A DNA stretch of 64,000 nucleotides from Mesorhizobium sp. CA8 (lineage in GTDB: Bacteria; Pseudomonadota; Alphaproteobacteria; Rhizobiales; Rhizobiaceae): assembly GCF_020164955.1 (NCBI RefSeq), contig NZ_JAIUHG010000021.1, forward strand, positions 59,990 through 123,989, written 5' to 3'. The position numbers and the translations under genes were made by a program. Of the stretch, positions 35,410 to 43,231 are shown one piece after another. The notes beneath the pieces are model-generated. The model was not told the DNA's origin. It ran no database searches and saw nothing but the letters and a program-made list of their open reading frames with translations. Position 1 is the first letter of the stretch. Each line of letters opens with the position of its first letter.

Positions 35410-35562
35410 CCCAAAATCAAAGTATTACGGCGGCCTCTTGCGCGTCCGGTTGGACGCGCGCCGCTGCAACACCGTTCTTCTATAGGGACGCCTTGGCCCG
35501 CTTTCAACGCGATGTGCCATCGCGACCGTCCGATTTGGGCCGGTAGCGACCGTTTGTCGTCG

Positions 35563-36081
35563 TCAATGCCCGTCGCGACGGCGTTGGTAGACGGTGTAGC
35601 GCGTCGCGTGGCTGTCCTTCTCGCCGGCGGGAAAATCCTCGGCGCTGACGACTTGCCAGATGCCTGGGTCGATCGGCGGGAAATGCGCATCGCCATCGAC
35701 GCTGGCCAGCACATGGGTCACATGCAGCCGGTCGGCAAGCGGCAAGGCCTGGGCATATATCTCGCCGCCACCGACCACGCAGATCTCTTCCGCTCCCACC
35801 ATGCAACGGCCGCGCACCTTGGCCAGAGCGATCGCGTCATCCAGCGAATGGGCCACCTCGATGCCGTCGGCGCGCCAGGCTTTGTCGCGCGTCACGACGA
35901 TGTTGAGCCGGCCGGGCAGCGGCCGGCCGATGCCTTCATAGGTCTTGCGCCCCATGATGATCGGCTTGCCCATCGTGTCCGCCTTGAAGCGCTTGAGATC
36001 GGTGGAAAGCCGCCACGGTAGGCCGCCTTCGCGGCCGATCACGCCGTTTTCGGCGATGGCGACATAGATCGCGATGTCCAT
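35563..36081 (-). CDS. folA: Dihydrofolate reductase
   Basis: The enzyme reduces dihydrofolate with NADPH, restoring the tetrahydrofolate consumed by thymidylate synthase. The 172-residue protein starts MDIAIYVAIAENGVIGREGGLPW, with the LPW loop and catalytic D29 (STDLKRF). It carries IIMGRKTYEGIG and the nucleotide motif ICVVGGGEIYAQAL. The ATG overlaps the stop of the upstream DUF4424 gene (TGATG), so the two are coupled. thyA lies 5.5 kb away; in many Rhizobiales I recall the two adjacent, so the mod-cobF segment between may be an insertion. Confidence 0.95.
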   Translation of the reverse strand: MDIAIYVAIAENGVIGREGGLPWRLSTDLKRFKADTMGKPIIMGRKTYEGIGRPLPGRLNIVVTRDKAWRADGIEVAHSLDDAIALAKVRGRCMVGAEEICVVGGGEIYAQALPLADRLHVTHVLASVDGDAHFPPIDPGIWQVVSAEDFPAGEKDSHATRYTVYQRRRDGH

Positions 36082-37094
36082 CAGCCGCCATTCCCGCCAT
36101 TGTCCGACGGCTCCAGCAGCAGGATGTCGATATCGTGCTCGGGATAAAAATCCTTCGCGGTGATCTGGAACGTCGTCGGCCCGACCTTTTTGACATTGTC
36201 GCCGCAGAAGGAGACGAGGTTTTTGGGGCTGCCCTTGTCGATGGTGAGCTTGAAATTGCCGATGGTGCCGGAGGCCCAGTTGCCCCCCGTGGTCAGGATG
36301 TAGGCGATCCGGCTCTCGTAATATTTCGGGTACCCGTCGGGATTTTCCTTCGCGGCCCTGCGCACCGCGTTCTCGAATGCGCCGTCCATGCAATAGCGGT
36401 TCTTGTAGGCCGCATACTGGCCCTGGAACTGGCCGTCATAGAAGAAACTGACCGAGGAAGTGCCGCCGACGCTGGGCTTGTAGCGGTGCGAGACATGGAC
36501 CTCCTTGTTGGCCGGGAAGGTCGAGCGCCACCAGTAGGTCGAGCGCAGTTGCCAGAAGGGCACATAGGCAGTCTGCATGCCCGAACCGTCATCGGCGGTA
36601 TCTTCGATGATGATGCCGCGGTCTTCCCAGTCCTTGGTGACATCCTTGGGCAGCTTCGCCAGCGCCGCCTTGGCGGCGTCGCCGAATGGATAGAGCGGCA
36701 CGTTCTGGGCCTTGAGGTCGGCGGTGATGTCGATGCCCAGCGCAAACGCCCTTTGCTCGAGCTGGGGCTTCGCATCGACGCCGTCGATGGTCACCTCGAA
36801 GCCGAGGAAATTATCGCTCTGCGCCTCCGGGATCGCCGGCATCTCGTTGGGATCGCCCTCGATGTCGGGCATCGGAAACGCGACGATGGAGCTGACATCC
36901 TTGTCGGTGTTATTGCGGAACACGTAGTCGACCGTCACCTTCTCCGGCGAGATGAAAAGATCCTCGCTCTGCATGGCGACGGCATCGCTTCGAGACAGGA
37001 TCAGCCCGCCGGTGCCGAGTTCGGCGACGGAATCATTGGCGAAGGCAGGAGCGGCCATGATTGCCAGCGCTGCGGTCAAAACGGTGCGTAGCAT
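36081..37094 (-). CDS. DUF4424 family secreted protein
   Basis: The 337-residue protein has a signal peptide (MLRTVLTAALAIMAAPAFAND, cleavage after AFA) and otherwise resembles DUF4424, a family of secreted beta-rich proteins of unknown role. Typical features are NDSVAELGTGGLILSRSDAVAMQSEDLFIS near the start, YVFRNNTDKDV, and RSTYWWRSTFPANKEVHVSHRYKPSVGG. ATG 37094 follows GAGGAGGG at a good distance, so it is the true start despite an open frame to 37406. It is upstream of folA and overlaps it by one base. Location is likely periplasmic. Confidence 0.85.
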   Translation of the reverse strand: MLRTVLTAALAIMAAPAFANDSVAELGTGGLILSRSDAVAMQSEDLFISPEKVTVDYVFRNNTDKDVSSIVAFPMPDIEGDPNEMPAIPEAQSDNFLGFEVTIDGVDAKPQLEQRAFALGIDITADLKAQNVPLYPFGDAAKAALAKLPKDVTKDWEDRGIIIEDTADDGSGMQTAYVPFWQLRSTYWWRSTFPANKEVHVSHRYKPSVGGTSSVSFFYDGQFQGQYAAYKNRYCMDGAFENAVRRAAKENPDGYPKYYESRIAYILTTGGNWASGTIGNFKLTIDKGSPKNLVSFCGDNVKKVGPTTFQITAKDFYPEHDIDILLLEPSDNGGNGG

Positions 37095-37236
37095 TGGACC
37101 CTCCTCTATGCAGCGATACCGGGACCAGCCGGATGCGTTCTTCCATCTACCCGTTTCAAGATAGCGTTTCAAAGCCCTTCGTCGCGCGATACGGGTACTT
37201 CTGGACACCGCGCCGCCGATCGGGCAGGAGATCGCC

Positions 37237-38001
37237 ATGCGCAAGCTTCTCGTCATCGGCATCGGCGCCGGCAATCCCGACCACATGACGGTCCAGGCCA
37301 TCGACGGCCTGAACCGCGCCGACGTGCTGTTCATTCCAGACAAGGGAGCGAAGAAGGACGATCTTGCCGATTTGCGCCGGCGGATCTGCGACCGATTCGT
37401 CACCAATCCAAAATCGCGCCGGGTCGAGTTCGATGTGCCGGTTCGGGCCGAGCCGACATCCTCCTATCGCGTGACAGTCGACGACTGGCATGAAGCGATA
37501 GCGGAGATCTACGAAACCCTGATCCGCGACGAGCTTGCCGAAGACGGCTGCGGCGCCTTCCTGATCTGGGGCGACCCATCGCTTTATGACAGCGCGCTGC
37601 GCATCCTCGAGCGCGTGCGCCTCAGAGGCAATGTCGGTTTCGAGCTCGAAGTCATCCCCGGCATCACCGCGATCCAGGCGCTGGCCGCCGCCCACGCGAC
37701 CGCTCTCAACCGCATCGGCGATTCGATCCTGGTGACGACCGGTCGCCGGCTGACCGAAGAAGGACTGCCCGCCAATGCCGGCTCCACGGTCGTCATGCTC
37801 GACGGCAAATGCGCTTTCAACACGCTTGCCGACAAGGACGTCCTCATCCAGTGGGGCGCCTATCTCGGCACGCCGGATGAGATCGTCATTTCCGGGCGCT
37901 TAGGTGATGTCGATGCCGAGATCGAGAAGGTGCGCGAAGAAGCCCGCCGCAAGAAGGGCTGGATCATGGACACCTACCTGCTGAAGAAATTAGGGGAATA
38001 A
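37237..38001 (+). CDS. cobF: Precorrin-6A synthase (deacetylating)
   Basis: CobF methylates C-1 of precorrin-5 from S-adenosylmethionine with loss of acetate, a step unique to the aerobic cobalamin pathway. The 254-residue protein starts MRKLLVIGIGAGNPDHMTVQ, with the tetrapyrrole methylase fold (DVLFIPDKGAKK, WGDPSLYDSALRILE, EVIPGITAIQALAA). Length matches. ATG 37237 has CAGGAG nine bases upstream. It stands alone; no other cob gene is seen here, which is unusual since cobF is normally within a cob cluster. No cobalamin riboswitch precedes it. Confidence 0.95.
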   Translation: MRKLLVIGIGAGNPDHMTVQAIDGLNRADVLFIPDKGAKKDDLADLRRRICDRFVTNPKSRRVEFDVPVRAEPTSSYRVTVDDWHEAIAEIYETLIRDELAEDGCGAFLIWGDPSLYDSALRILERVRLRGNVGFELEVIPGITAIQALAAAHATALNRIGDSILVTTGRRLTEEGLPANAGSTVVMLDGKCAFNTLADKDVLIQWGAYLGTPDEIVISGRLGDVDAEIEKVREEARRKKGWIMDTYLLKKLGE

Positions 38002-38002
38002 G

Positions 38003-38129
38003 GCAGTAGGGCAGTAGGCAAATAGGGGGACGCACATCGCATGCGCAGGCGGCCAGGACATCACATCCTACTGCCTTACTGCCTTACTGCCTTACTGCCT
38101 TACTGCCTTACTGCCTTACTGCCTTACTG
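38003..38129. repeat. 8-bp tandem repeat array with facing inverted copies, between cobF and modE
   Basis: Seven perfect copies of CCTTACTG run from 38074 to 38129, flanked by a degenerate CCTACTG. About 50 bases earlier, at 38003-38019, the complementary GGCAGTAGGGCAGTAGG occurs, so the two sides can fold into a long hairpin. It lies exactly between the convergent cobF and modE stop codons. The array ends two bases before the modE stop. Copy number is likely variable by slippage, and the structure may act as a two-way terminator. Confidence 0.85.
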
Positions 38130-38131
38130 CC

Positions 38132-38473
38132 CTACCCAGCATCGATCTCCGCCTGCAGGGCCTGCATATGGACAGCGGCGGCCGATGAAGCGGCTCGCTC
38201 TATCGCCCTGAAACGGCTGACGACGGCCAAACCCACCGATGTCAGTTGCGCGCCACCACCTTTGCGGCCGCCGGTCTGCGCCGCGACCAGCGGCTTGCCG
38301 AACACGCGGTTCATGTCCTCGACCAGGTCCCAGGCATGCTTGTAGGACATTTCCATGCCGCGCGCCGCGGCCGAGATCGAGCCGAAGGCGGCGATCTGCT
38401 CCAGCAATTCGATCTTGCCCGGGCCGATCCGGCCGTCGGGGTCGAGATTTATCCGCAGGCTCAATGATGGCAT
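38132..38473 (-). CDS. modE: ModE-like molybdenum regulator, DNA-binding domain only
   Basis: The 113-residue protein is the ModE N-terminal winged helix: LRINLDPDGRIGPGKIELLEQIAAFGSISAAARGMEMSYKHAWDLVEDMNRVFG then GGRKGGGAQLTSVG. It lacks the C-terminal MOP domains that bind molybdate in E. coli ModE (about 262 residues), so it is truncated relative to that, but such short ModE forms are common in Alphaproteobacteria. It lies downstream of modABC, with its own ModE-like box upstream, and may act with the stand-alone Mop protein encoded 3 kb away. Its stop is two bases from an 8-bp tandem array. Confidence 0.88.
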   Translation of the reverse strand: MPSLSLRINLDPDGRIGPGKIELLEQIAAFGSISAAARGMEMSYKHAWDLVEDMNRVFGKPLVAAQTGGRKGGGAQLTSVGLAVVSRFRAIERAASSAAAVHMQALQAEIDAG

Positions 38474-38519
38474 GTCCTGTCCTCCGCGATCATGCCGAGA
38501 TTACCTCCTCCGCCACCGG

Positions 38520-38546
38520 ATCGCTATTCCAAATCGACATAGCGAT
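38520..38546. promoter_or_regulatory. ModE-like box upstream of modE
   Basis: ATCGCTAT at 38520-38527 and ATAGCGAT at 38539-38546 are perfect inverted 8-mers 11 bp apart, matching the outer halves of the known ModE consensus (ATCGnTATATA with its complement). It sits in the 85-bp gap between modC and modE, so modE is probably autoregulated from its own promoter. Confidence 0.7.
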
Positions 38547-38558
38547 ATTGCTCCTTCG

Positions 38559-39671
38559 TCAACCATCCGCCTCAACCGACAGCCCTGCCCCGGTCGTCGC
38601 GCTGTCGAAGCTCACTGTCTTGATCACCGCGAAGACCTTGTGGCCGAGCGTCAGACGAAGGGTGTGTTTGGACTGTTCGGTGATACGCGCCAGCACGATC
38701 GCACCATTGCAGTCGATGGCGATTTCCACCGCCGGTTCTATGCCAGGCCGGACCGCCGCGATCGTCCCCGCCAATATGTTGAGCGCGCTGAGGCCGGTGG
38801 GCTGCTCGGTCGCGATCATGACGTCGCGGGCCCGGATGCGCAACCGCACCGTCGCTCCGACCGGCCGGGCCAGCCGCGGCACGCGGATCTCGCCGGCCTG
38901 TGAGCCGAGCACTGTCATGCCGAAAGCCTCGTCATGGCGCAGGACCTTGGTGTCGAGCACCGCTCCGCCCTCGCCGCGCTCCTCCGCCGGCAGCAGGTCG
39001 AGCCGCTGCATGATCGCCTCGGTCGGCCCCGAGGCCGCAACCTTGCCTTGCGAAAGCACCACGACGTCGCTCGCCAGCCGCGCCACCTCGGCGACGGAAT
39101 GGCTGACATAGACGATCGGGATCTTCGTCTCGTCGCGCAGCCGTTCGATATAAGGCAGGATCTCGGCCTTGCGCGCCTCGTCGAGCGAGGCGAGCGGCTC
39201 GTCCATCAGAAGCAGTTTCGGGCTGGCAAGCAGCGCGCGGCCGATCGCGACACGCTGCTTTTCGCCGCCCGACAGTTTCGCCGGCCGCCGGTCGAGAAGG
39301 TGACCGATGCCGAGCAGGTCGACCACCGCATCCATCTTGGCGTAACGCTCGGACGCCGGCGTGAACCAGCGGCCGTAACGCAGATTGCCGGCGACGCTCA
39401 TATGCGGGAACAGCCGCGCATCCTGGAACACCATGCCGATGCGCCTCTTGTGCATGGGCACGAAGATCCGCGCGGCGGTGTCGACCAGCACGTTGCCGTC
39501 GGCCGAGATACGCCCCTTGTCCGGGCAGATCAGGCCCGCGATCAGGTTGATCAGCGTCGACTTGCCCGAGCCCGATGGCCCGAACAGCGCCGTCAGCCGG
39601 CCGGCGCTCTCGAACCGCGCCTCCAGAGCGAATTCGCCCAGCTGATGGTGGATATCGACGGAGACCGTCAT
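38559..39671 (-). CDS. modC: Molybdate ABC transporter ATPase
   Basis: ModC powers molybdate import. The 370-residue protein has Walker A GPSGSGKST near residue 31, Q-loop VFQDARLFP, signature LSGGEKQR, Walker B LLLMDEPLASLDE and the switch histidine in YVSHSVAEV. The C-terminal third is a MOP domain (LSALNILAGTI, IDCNGAIVLARITEQS, LTLGHKVFAVIKTVSFD), which senses molybdate. ATG 39671 overlaps modB by four bases. The frame is open upstream but only this start gives a coherent N-terminus. Confidence 0.96.
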   Translation of the reverse strand: MTVSVDIHHQLGEFALEARFESAGRLTALFGPSGSGKSTLINLIAGLICPDKGRISADGNVLVDTAARIFVPMHKRRIGMVFQDARLFPHMSVAGNLRYGRWFTPASERYAKMDAVVDLLGIGHLLDRRPAKLSGGEKQRVAIGRALLASPKLLLMDEPLASLDEARKAEILPYIERLRDETKIPIVYVSHSVAEVARLASDVVVLSQGKVAASGPTEAIMQRLDLLPAEERGEGGAVLDTKVLRHDEAFGMTVLGSQAGEIRVPRLARPVGATVRLRIRARDVMIATEQPTGLSALNILAGTIAAVRPGIEPAVEIAIDCNGAIVLARITEQSKHTLRLTLGHKVFAVIKTVSFDSATTGAGLSVEADG

Positions 39672-40372
39672 TCGATGTCCATCCGCCGGCCGACGCGGCG
39701 CGCCAGCACTTCCGAGGCGATGAGCGCGACCATCGAGATGACAATCGAGATCAGCGTCAGCCTGAGCGCGCCTTCGTCGCCGCCAGGCACCTGCGTGAAG
39801 GTGTAGATCGCCGAGGGCAGCGTCTGCGTCTCGTTGGGGATGTTGGAGACAAAGGTGATGGTGGCGCCGAATTCGCCCATCGCCTTGGCGAAGGAAAGGA
39901 TCGCGCCGGTGATCAGGCCGGGCAGGATCAGCGGCAGCGTGATGGTGGCGAACACCCAGAGCGGGTTGGCGCCGAGTGTGCCGGCGGCCGCCTCGATTCT
40001 GCGGTCGACCGCCTCGATCGACAGCCGGATGGCCCGCACCATCAACGGGAAGCCCATGACCCCGCAGGCCAGTGCCGCGCCCGTCCAGCGGAAGGAAAAG
40101 ACGATGCCGAAATGCTCGGCCAGGAAAGCGCCGGCCGGCCCGCGCCGGCCGAAGGCGAGCAGGAGCAGATAGCCGGTCACCACCGGCGGCAGGATCAGCG
40201 GCAGATGCACCAGCCCGTTGAGCAGCGTCTTGCCCCAGAAACGCCCCCGCGCGAGCAGGAGCGCGAGCAGGATGCCGGGCGGAAGGCTGGCGATCATCGC
40301 CACTGTCGCCACCTTGATCGACAGGCGGACCGCATTCCATTCGTCGGGAGTGAGGTCCAGCAGCCAGGTCAT
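39668..40372 (-). CDS. modB: Molybdate ABC transporter permease
   Basis: The 234-residue inner-membrane permease has about five to six helices. The EAA motif facing ModC reads EAAAGTLGANPLWVFATITLPLILPGL, with the conserved glycine. It forms the channel with ModA delivering molybdate and ModC supplying energy. ATG 40372 lies 22 bp after the modA stop, and its end overlaps modC as ATGA, so modABC is a tight operon. Length matches the family. Confidence 0.96.
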   Translation of the reverse strand: MTWLLDLTPDEWNAVRLSIKVATVAMIASLPPGILLALLLARGRFWGKTLLNGLVHLPLILPPVVTGYLLLLAFGRRGPAGAFLAEHFGIVFSFRWTGAALACGVMGFPLMVRAIRLSIEAVDRRIEAAAGTLGANPLWVFATITLPLILPGLITGAILSFAKAMGEFGATITFVSNIPNETQTLPSAIYTFTQVPGGDEGALRLTLISIVISMVALIASEVLARRVGRRMDIE

Positions 40373-40394
40373 GTTAGCGTTTGCGCGGTCTTTC

Positions 40395-41189
40395 TCAGTT
40401 GCTCGGCCCGAGCACCGTAAAACCCTGCTCCTTGAAGAGCTCGGCGGCCCTGGCCGACTCGACGCATTTCAGGAAGGCCGCCGCATCCTTGTCCTTCGAA
40501 TCGGCGGTCTGGACAATCGGGTAGATGATCGGCGGATGCGAATCTTCCGGGAAGGTGCCGACGACCTCGACGCCCTTTTCGGCATGCGCGTCGGTGGCAT
40601 AGACGATGCCCAGCGACGCCTCGCCCGTCGACACCAGCTTAAGTGCTGCGCGCACATTCTCGGCCTGCGCGACCTTGCCCTCGACCGACGACCAGACGCC
40701 CAGCGATTCCAGCGCCGCCTTGCCGTATTTGCCGGCCGGAACGGCCTTGAAATCGCCCATGGCAAGCTTGCCGTCGCCGATCAGCTTGGCGAGGTTGAAG
40801 CCCTTCTCGATCTTGGTCTCGACCGTGGAATCCTTCGGCGCCACCAGCACGATCTGGTTGCCGAGCAGCTTCACTTCGGTGTCGGGCCTGGTCAGCTTCT
40901 TGTCGGAGAGATATCTCATCCAGTCGAGGTCGGCGGAGACAAAAATGTCGGCCGGCGCGCCGCCTTCTATCTGCTTGGCCAGCGCCGAGCTCGCGGCGTA
41001 GGAGATAGTCGCGGCTTCGCCGACTTCCGGCTCGCAGGCCGTGTTGACGGCGTCGAGCGCGTCCTTGAGGCTCGCCGCGGCAAAGACGACCACCTTGCCG
41101 TCGGCAAGGGCCACAGGCACTGCGGCCATCAGCATCGCTGTCAGACCGCCAATTGCGGCCGCCTTCAACCCGAAACCCTTGCCCGTCAT
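40395..41189 (-). CDS. modA: Molybdate-binding periplasmic protein
   Basis: ModA captures molybdate in the periplasm. The 264-residue precursor has a signal peptide (LKAAAIGGLTAMLMAAVPVALA, cleavage before DGK), then VVVFAAASLKDALDAV with the oxyanion-binding serine, YAASSALAKQIEGGAPADIFVSAD and GIVYATDAHAEKGVEVV. ATG 41189 follows GGGAGAG. A ModE-like box lies about 50 bp upstream, and the divergent mop gene starts 161 bp away. It begins the modABC operon. Confidence 0.96.
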   Translation of the reverse strand: MTGKGFGLKAAAIGGLTAMLMAAVPVALADGKVVVFAAASLKDALDAVNTACEPEVGEAATISYAASSALAKQIEGGAPADIFVSADLDWMRYLSDKKLTRPDTEVKLLGNQIVLVAPKDSTVETKIEKGFNLAKLIGDGKLAMGDFKAVPAGKYGKAALESLGVWSSVEGKVAQAENVRAALKLVSTGEASLGIVYATDAHAEKGVEVVGTFPEDSHPPIIYPIVQTADSKDKDAAAFLKCVESARAAELFKEQGFTVLGPSN

Positions 41190-41234
41190 GAAGTCTCTCC
41201 CTGGTTTCAAAATCCGTACCGCCCAAAGCCTTAG

Positions 41235-41262
41235 ACCGATATATCCGTCTGAACATAACAAG
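41235..41262. promoter_or_regulatory. Candidate ModE box between modA and mop
   Basis: ACCGATAT at 41235-41242 and ATAACAAG at 41255-41262 are 12 bp apart, the spacing of the outer halves of the E. coli ModE site, and the inner bases include ATAT. The match is imperfect (compare the near-perfect box at 38520). Its position between the divergent modA and mop genes fits control of both. Confidence 0.5.
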
Positions 41263-41350
41263 GGAAGGCTTTTCACCTGTCGCGGCGTTGTGCGCCGGCG
41301 TGATCTCAGCCTACGATGAAGGCGAAGCAGCGAGACTCAGGGAGAGACGC

Positions 41351-41557
41351 ATGAAGATCAGCGCCCGCAACGTCCTGAAGGGTAAGGTCACGCAGATCGT
41401 CAAAGGAGCCACCACCTCGCATGTCAAGATCGACATCGGTGGCGGCGCCATCGTCACCGCATCGATCACCAACGAGGCGGTCGCCGACCTCGCGCTCGAA
41501 AAAGGCAAGCAAGCCTATGCGGTGATCAAGGCCTCGGACGTCATGGTAGGCATCTGA
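41351..41557 (+). CDS. mop: Molbindin (stand-alone Mop protein)
   Basis: This 68-residue protein is a single MOP domain: SARNVLKGKVTQIVKGATTSHVKIDIGGG, then IVTASITNEAVADLALEKGKQAYAVIKASDVMVGI. Molbindins form hexamers that bind several molybdates and act as storage or homeostasis proteins. It is divergent from modABC, and a ModE-like box lies between. GGGAGA precedes ATG 41351 by five bases. Since the local ModE lacks a MOP domain, this Mop might supply the sensing part, an inference. It converges on thyA with a five-base gap. Confidence 0.94.
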   Translation: MKISARNVLKGKVTQIVKGATTSHVKIDIGGGAIVTASITNEAVADLALEKGKQAYAVIKASDVMVGI

Positions 41558-41562
41558 GAGAG

Positions 41563-42357
41563 CTAAACGGCGATAGGCGCCTTGATATTCGCATCCGCGA
41601 AATAGTTTTCTAGGCGGAAATCCTCGAAGCGGAAGGCGAAAAGATCCTTCACCTCCGGGTTGATCCACATCGTCGGCAAGGCCTTGGGCGTGCGCCGCAT
41701 CTGCTCGCGCGCCTGCTCGAAATGGTTCGAATAAAGATGCGCATCGCCCAGCGTGTGGACGAAGTCGCCGGGCTTCAGCCCGGTCACCTGCGCTACCATC
41801 ATGGTGAGCAGGGCATAGGAAGCGATATTGAACGGCACGCCGAGGAAGATGTCGCCGGAGCGCTGGTAAAGCTGGCAGGAAAGCCGGCCTTCCGAAACAT
41901 AGAATTGGAACAGGCAGTGGCAGGGCGGCAGCGCCATCGCCTCGACTTCGGCCGGATTCCAGGCCGAGACGATCAGCCGGCGCGAGTTAGGATTCCGGCG
42001 TATCTCCCTCAGAAGATTCGCGATCTGGTCGATCTCGCCGCCATGCCCGTCCGGCCATGAGCGCCACTGCTTGCCATAGACCGGGCCGAGATCGCCGTTC
42101 TCGTCGGCCCATTCGTCCCAGATGGTGACGCCGTGGTCGTTGAGACATTTGATGTTGGTATCGCCGGCCAGGAACCACAGAAGCTCATGGATGATCGACT
42201 TCAGATGCAGCTTCTTGGTGGTCGTGACCGGAAAGCCGCGCGAAAGATCGAAGCGCATCTGGTAGCCGAACACCGAGCGCGTGCCGGTGCCGGTGCGGTC
42301 GCCGCGATCGACGCCGTTCTCCAGCACATGCTTCAACAGGTCGAGATATTGACGCAT
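41563..42357 (-). CDS. thyA: Thymidylate synthase
   Basis: ThyA methylates dUMP to dTMP with methylene-tetrahydrofolate. The 264-residue protein is the same length as E. coli ThyA and keeps the catalytic C146 in LPPCHCLFQFYV, RTGTGTRSVFGYQMRFDLS, SCQLYQRSGDIFLGVPFNIASYALL and the C-terminal IKAPIAV. ATG 42357 is the natural start. It ends five bases from the mop stop. folA lies 5.5 kb away with the molybdate and cobF genes between. Confidence 0.97.
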   Translation of the reverse strand: MRQYLDLLKHVLENGVDRGDRTGTGTRSVFGYQMRFDLSRGFPVTTTKKLHLKSIIHELLWFLAGDTNIKCLNDHGVTIWDEWADENGDLGPVYGKQWRSWPDGHGGEIDQIANLLREIRRNPNSRRLIVSAWNPAEVEAMALPPCHCLFQFYVSEGRLSCQLYQRSGDIFLGVPFNIASYALLTMMVAQVTGLKPGDFVHTLGDAHLYSNHFEQAREQMRRTPKALPTMWINPEVKDLFAFRFEDFRLENYFADANIKAPIAV

Positions 42358-42467
42358 CGGCTCCGCCTCGATTCGGTAATAGGCAATAATAACCGATAGC
42401 CAGGTGTCCGGACACACCAAAACAGCGCCATTAGCGCTTGTGCACCACTACACTTTCCAAACGTTTT

Positions 42468-42640
42468 GCGCCGCCCCTCATTGCCCTGCCGGGCATTTCT
42501 CCCCGTATAATGACGGGGAGAAAGGGCTCGTTGCGGCGCTGCAGCGTTTCTTGCTGACGGGTTGGTGAAACCGCCTAAGACAGCCCTTCTCTCCGTCACA
42601 TACGGAGAGAAGATGGCGGCAGCCAGATGAGGGCAGCGCC
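42468..42640. repeat. Composite inverted-repeat element upstream of thyA
   Basis: The gap 42358-42716 holds no gene. It carries a roughly 170-bp element with two perfect hairpins: TTCTCCCCGT/ACGGGGAGAA (42497-42522) and CTTCTCTCCGT/ACGGAGAGAAG (42586-42612). The outer ends are imperfect inverted copies of each other (left GCGCCGCCCCTCATTGCCC, right complement GCGCTGCCCTCATCTGGCT). This is the layout of a small non-autonomous mobile repeat. Related hairpins are widespread in rhizobial genomes as I recall. Confidence 0.7.
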
Positions 42641-42716
42641 GACGCCCCGTGACGTAAATTCAAATCCGACGCGACAGCCTTGCCGCGCCAATCTTCGCAA
42701 ACCTAAGCGCGGCCCG

Positions 42717-43028
42717 TCAAAGCGAGCCGAGTTTGCCGAGGTCCTTGGCAACCAGATAGTAGAAGGTCACGCGGCTCTTGGTGTTGTCGGCCTGCATCGC
42801 CTTGCAGGTCTTCTCTATCGAGGCGTTGGCCTTTGCGGCATCGGCAATGCCGAGCTTCTTGCCGATCCAGTTCTCCCGCACGCGATCAAGTTCCTTCGGG
42901 TCGGTGCAGGACACCAGCGAGGAATCGCGGTTCCTGAGCGCAATGCCCAGATGCTTGACGATCTTATCGACCGCGTCGGCGCTGGCGCCGGCATCGTATT
43001 TCTTCACATCCGCAAGATAATCGGCCAT
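42717..43028 (-). CDS. DUF2853 family protein
   Basis: The 103-residue protein begins MADYLADVKKYDAGASADAVDKIVKHLGIALRNRD and continues DPKELDRVRENWIGKKLGI, then RVTFYYLVAKDLGKLGSL. That is the DUF2853 pattern, an all-helical family found mostly in Proteobacteria and Bacteroidetes with no known function. ATG 43028 follows GAGGGGAAG at a good distance. It lies just upstream of the ssrA gene on the opposite strand and downstream of a repeat-rich gap. Confidence 0.85.
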   Translation of the reverse strand: MADYLADVKKYDAGASADAVDKIVKHLGIALRNRDSSLVSCTDPKELDRVRENWIGKKLGIADAAKANASIEKTCKAMQADNTKSRVTFYYLVAKDLGKLGSL

Positions 43029-43231
43029 CGAACTTCCCCTCGTCGGCGCCACGGATCCGGTCGGTGAGGCTTGTGGCGCGCCGCGCAACCGTGCGCTAGG
43101 TCAGAGACTCCTCACCGCGAGCGAGATTTGATTGAGTAGGCGCGCAAGTCAACCCTTGGCTGTGCATTGGCGTAACCGGATAAGCGCCGGTTTGCCCTTT
43201 CTTTTTGCGTTGTCGCTCCCTATATTCGCTT

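Noticed and set aside
37095..37236. Cobalamin riboswitch upstream of cobF
   Set aside because: The 142-bp gap lacks the B12-box and enough length; only a normal ribosome site is seen.
38067..38134. CRISPR-like repeat array
   Set aside because: Units are 8 bp and contiguous with no spacers, and no cas genes are near; it is a simple tandem repeat.
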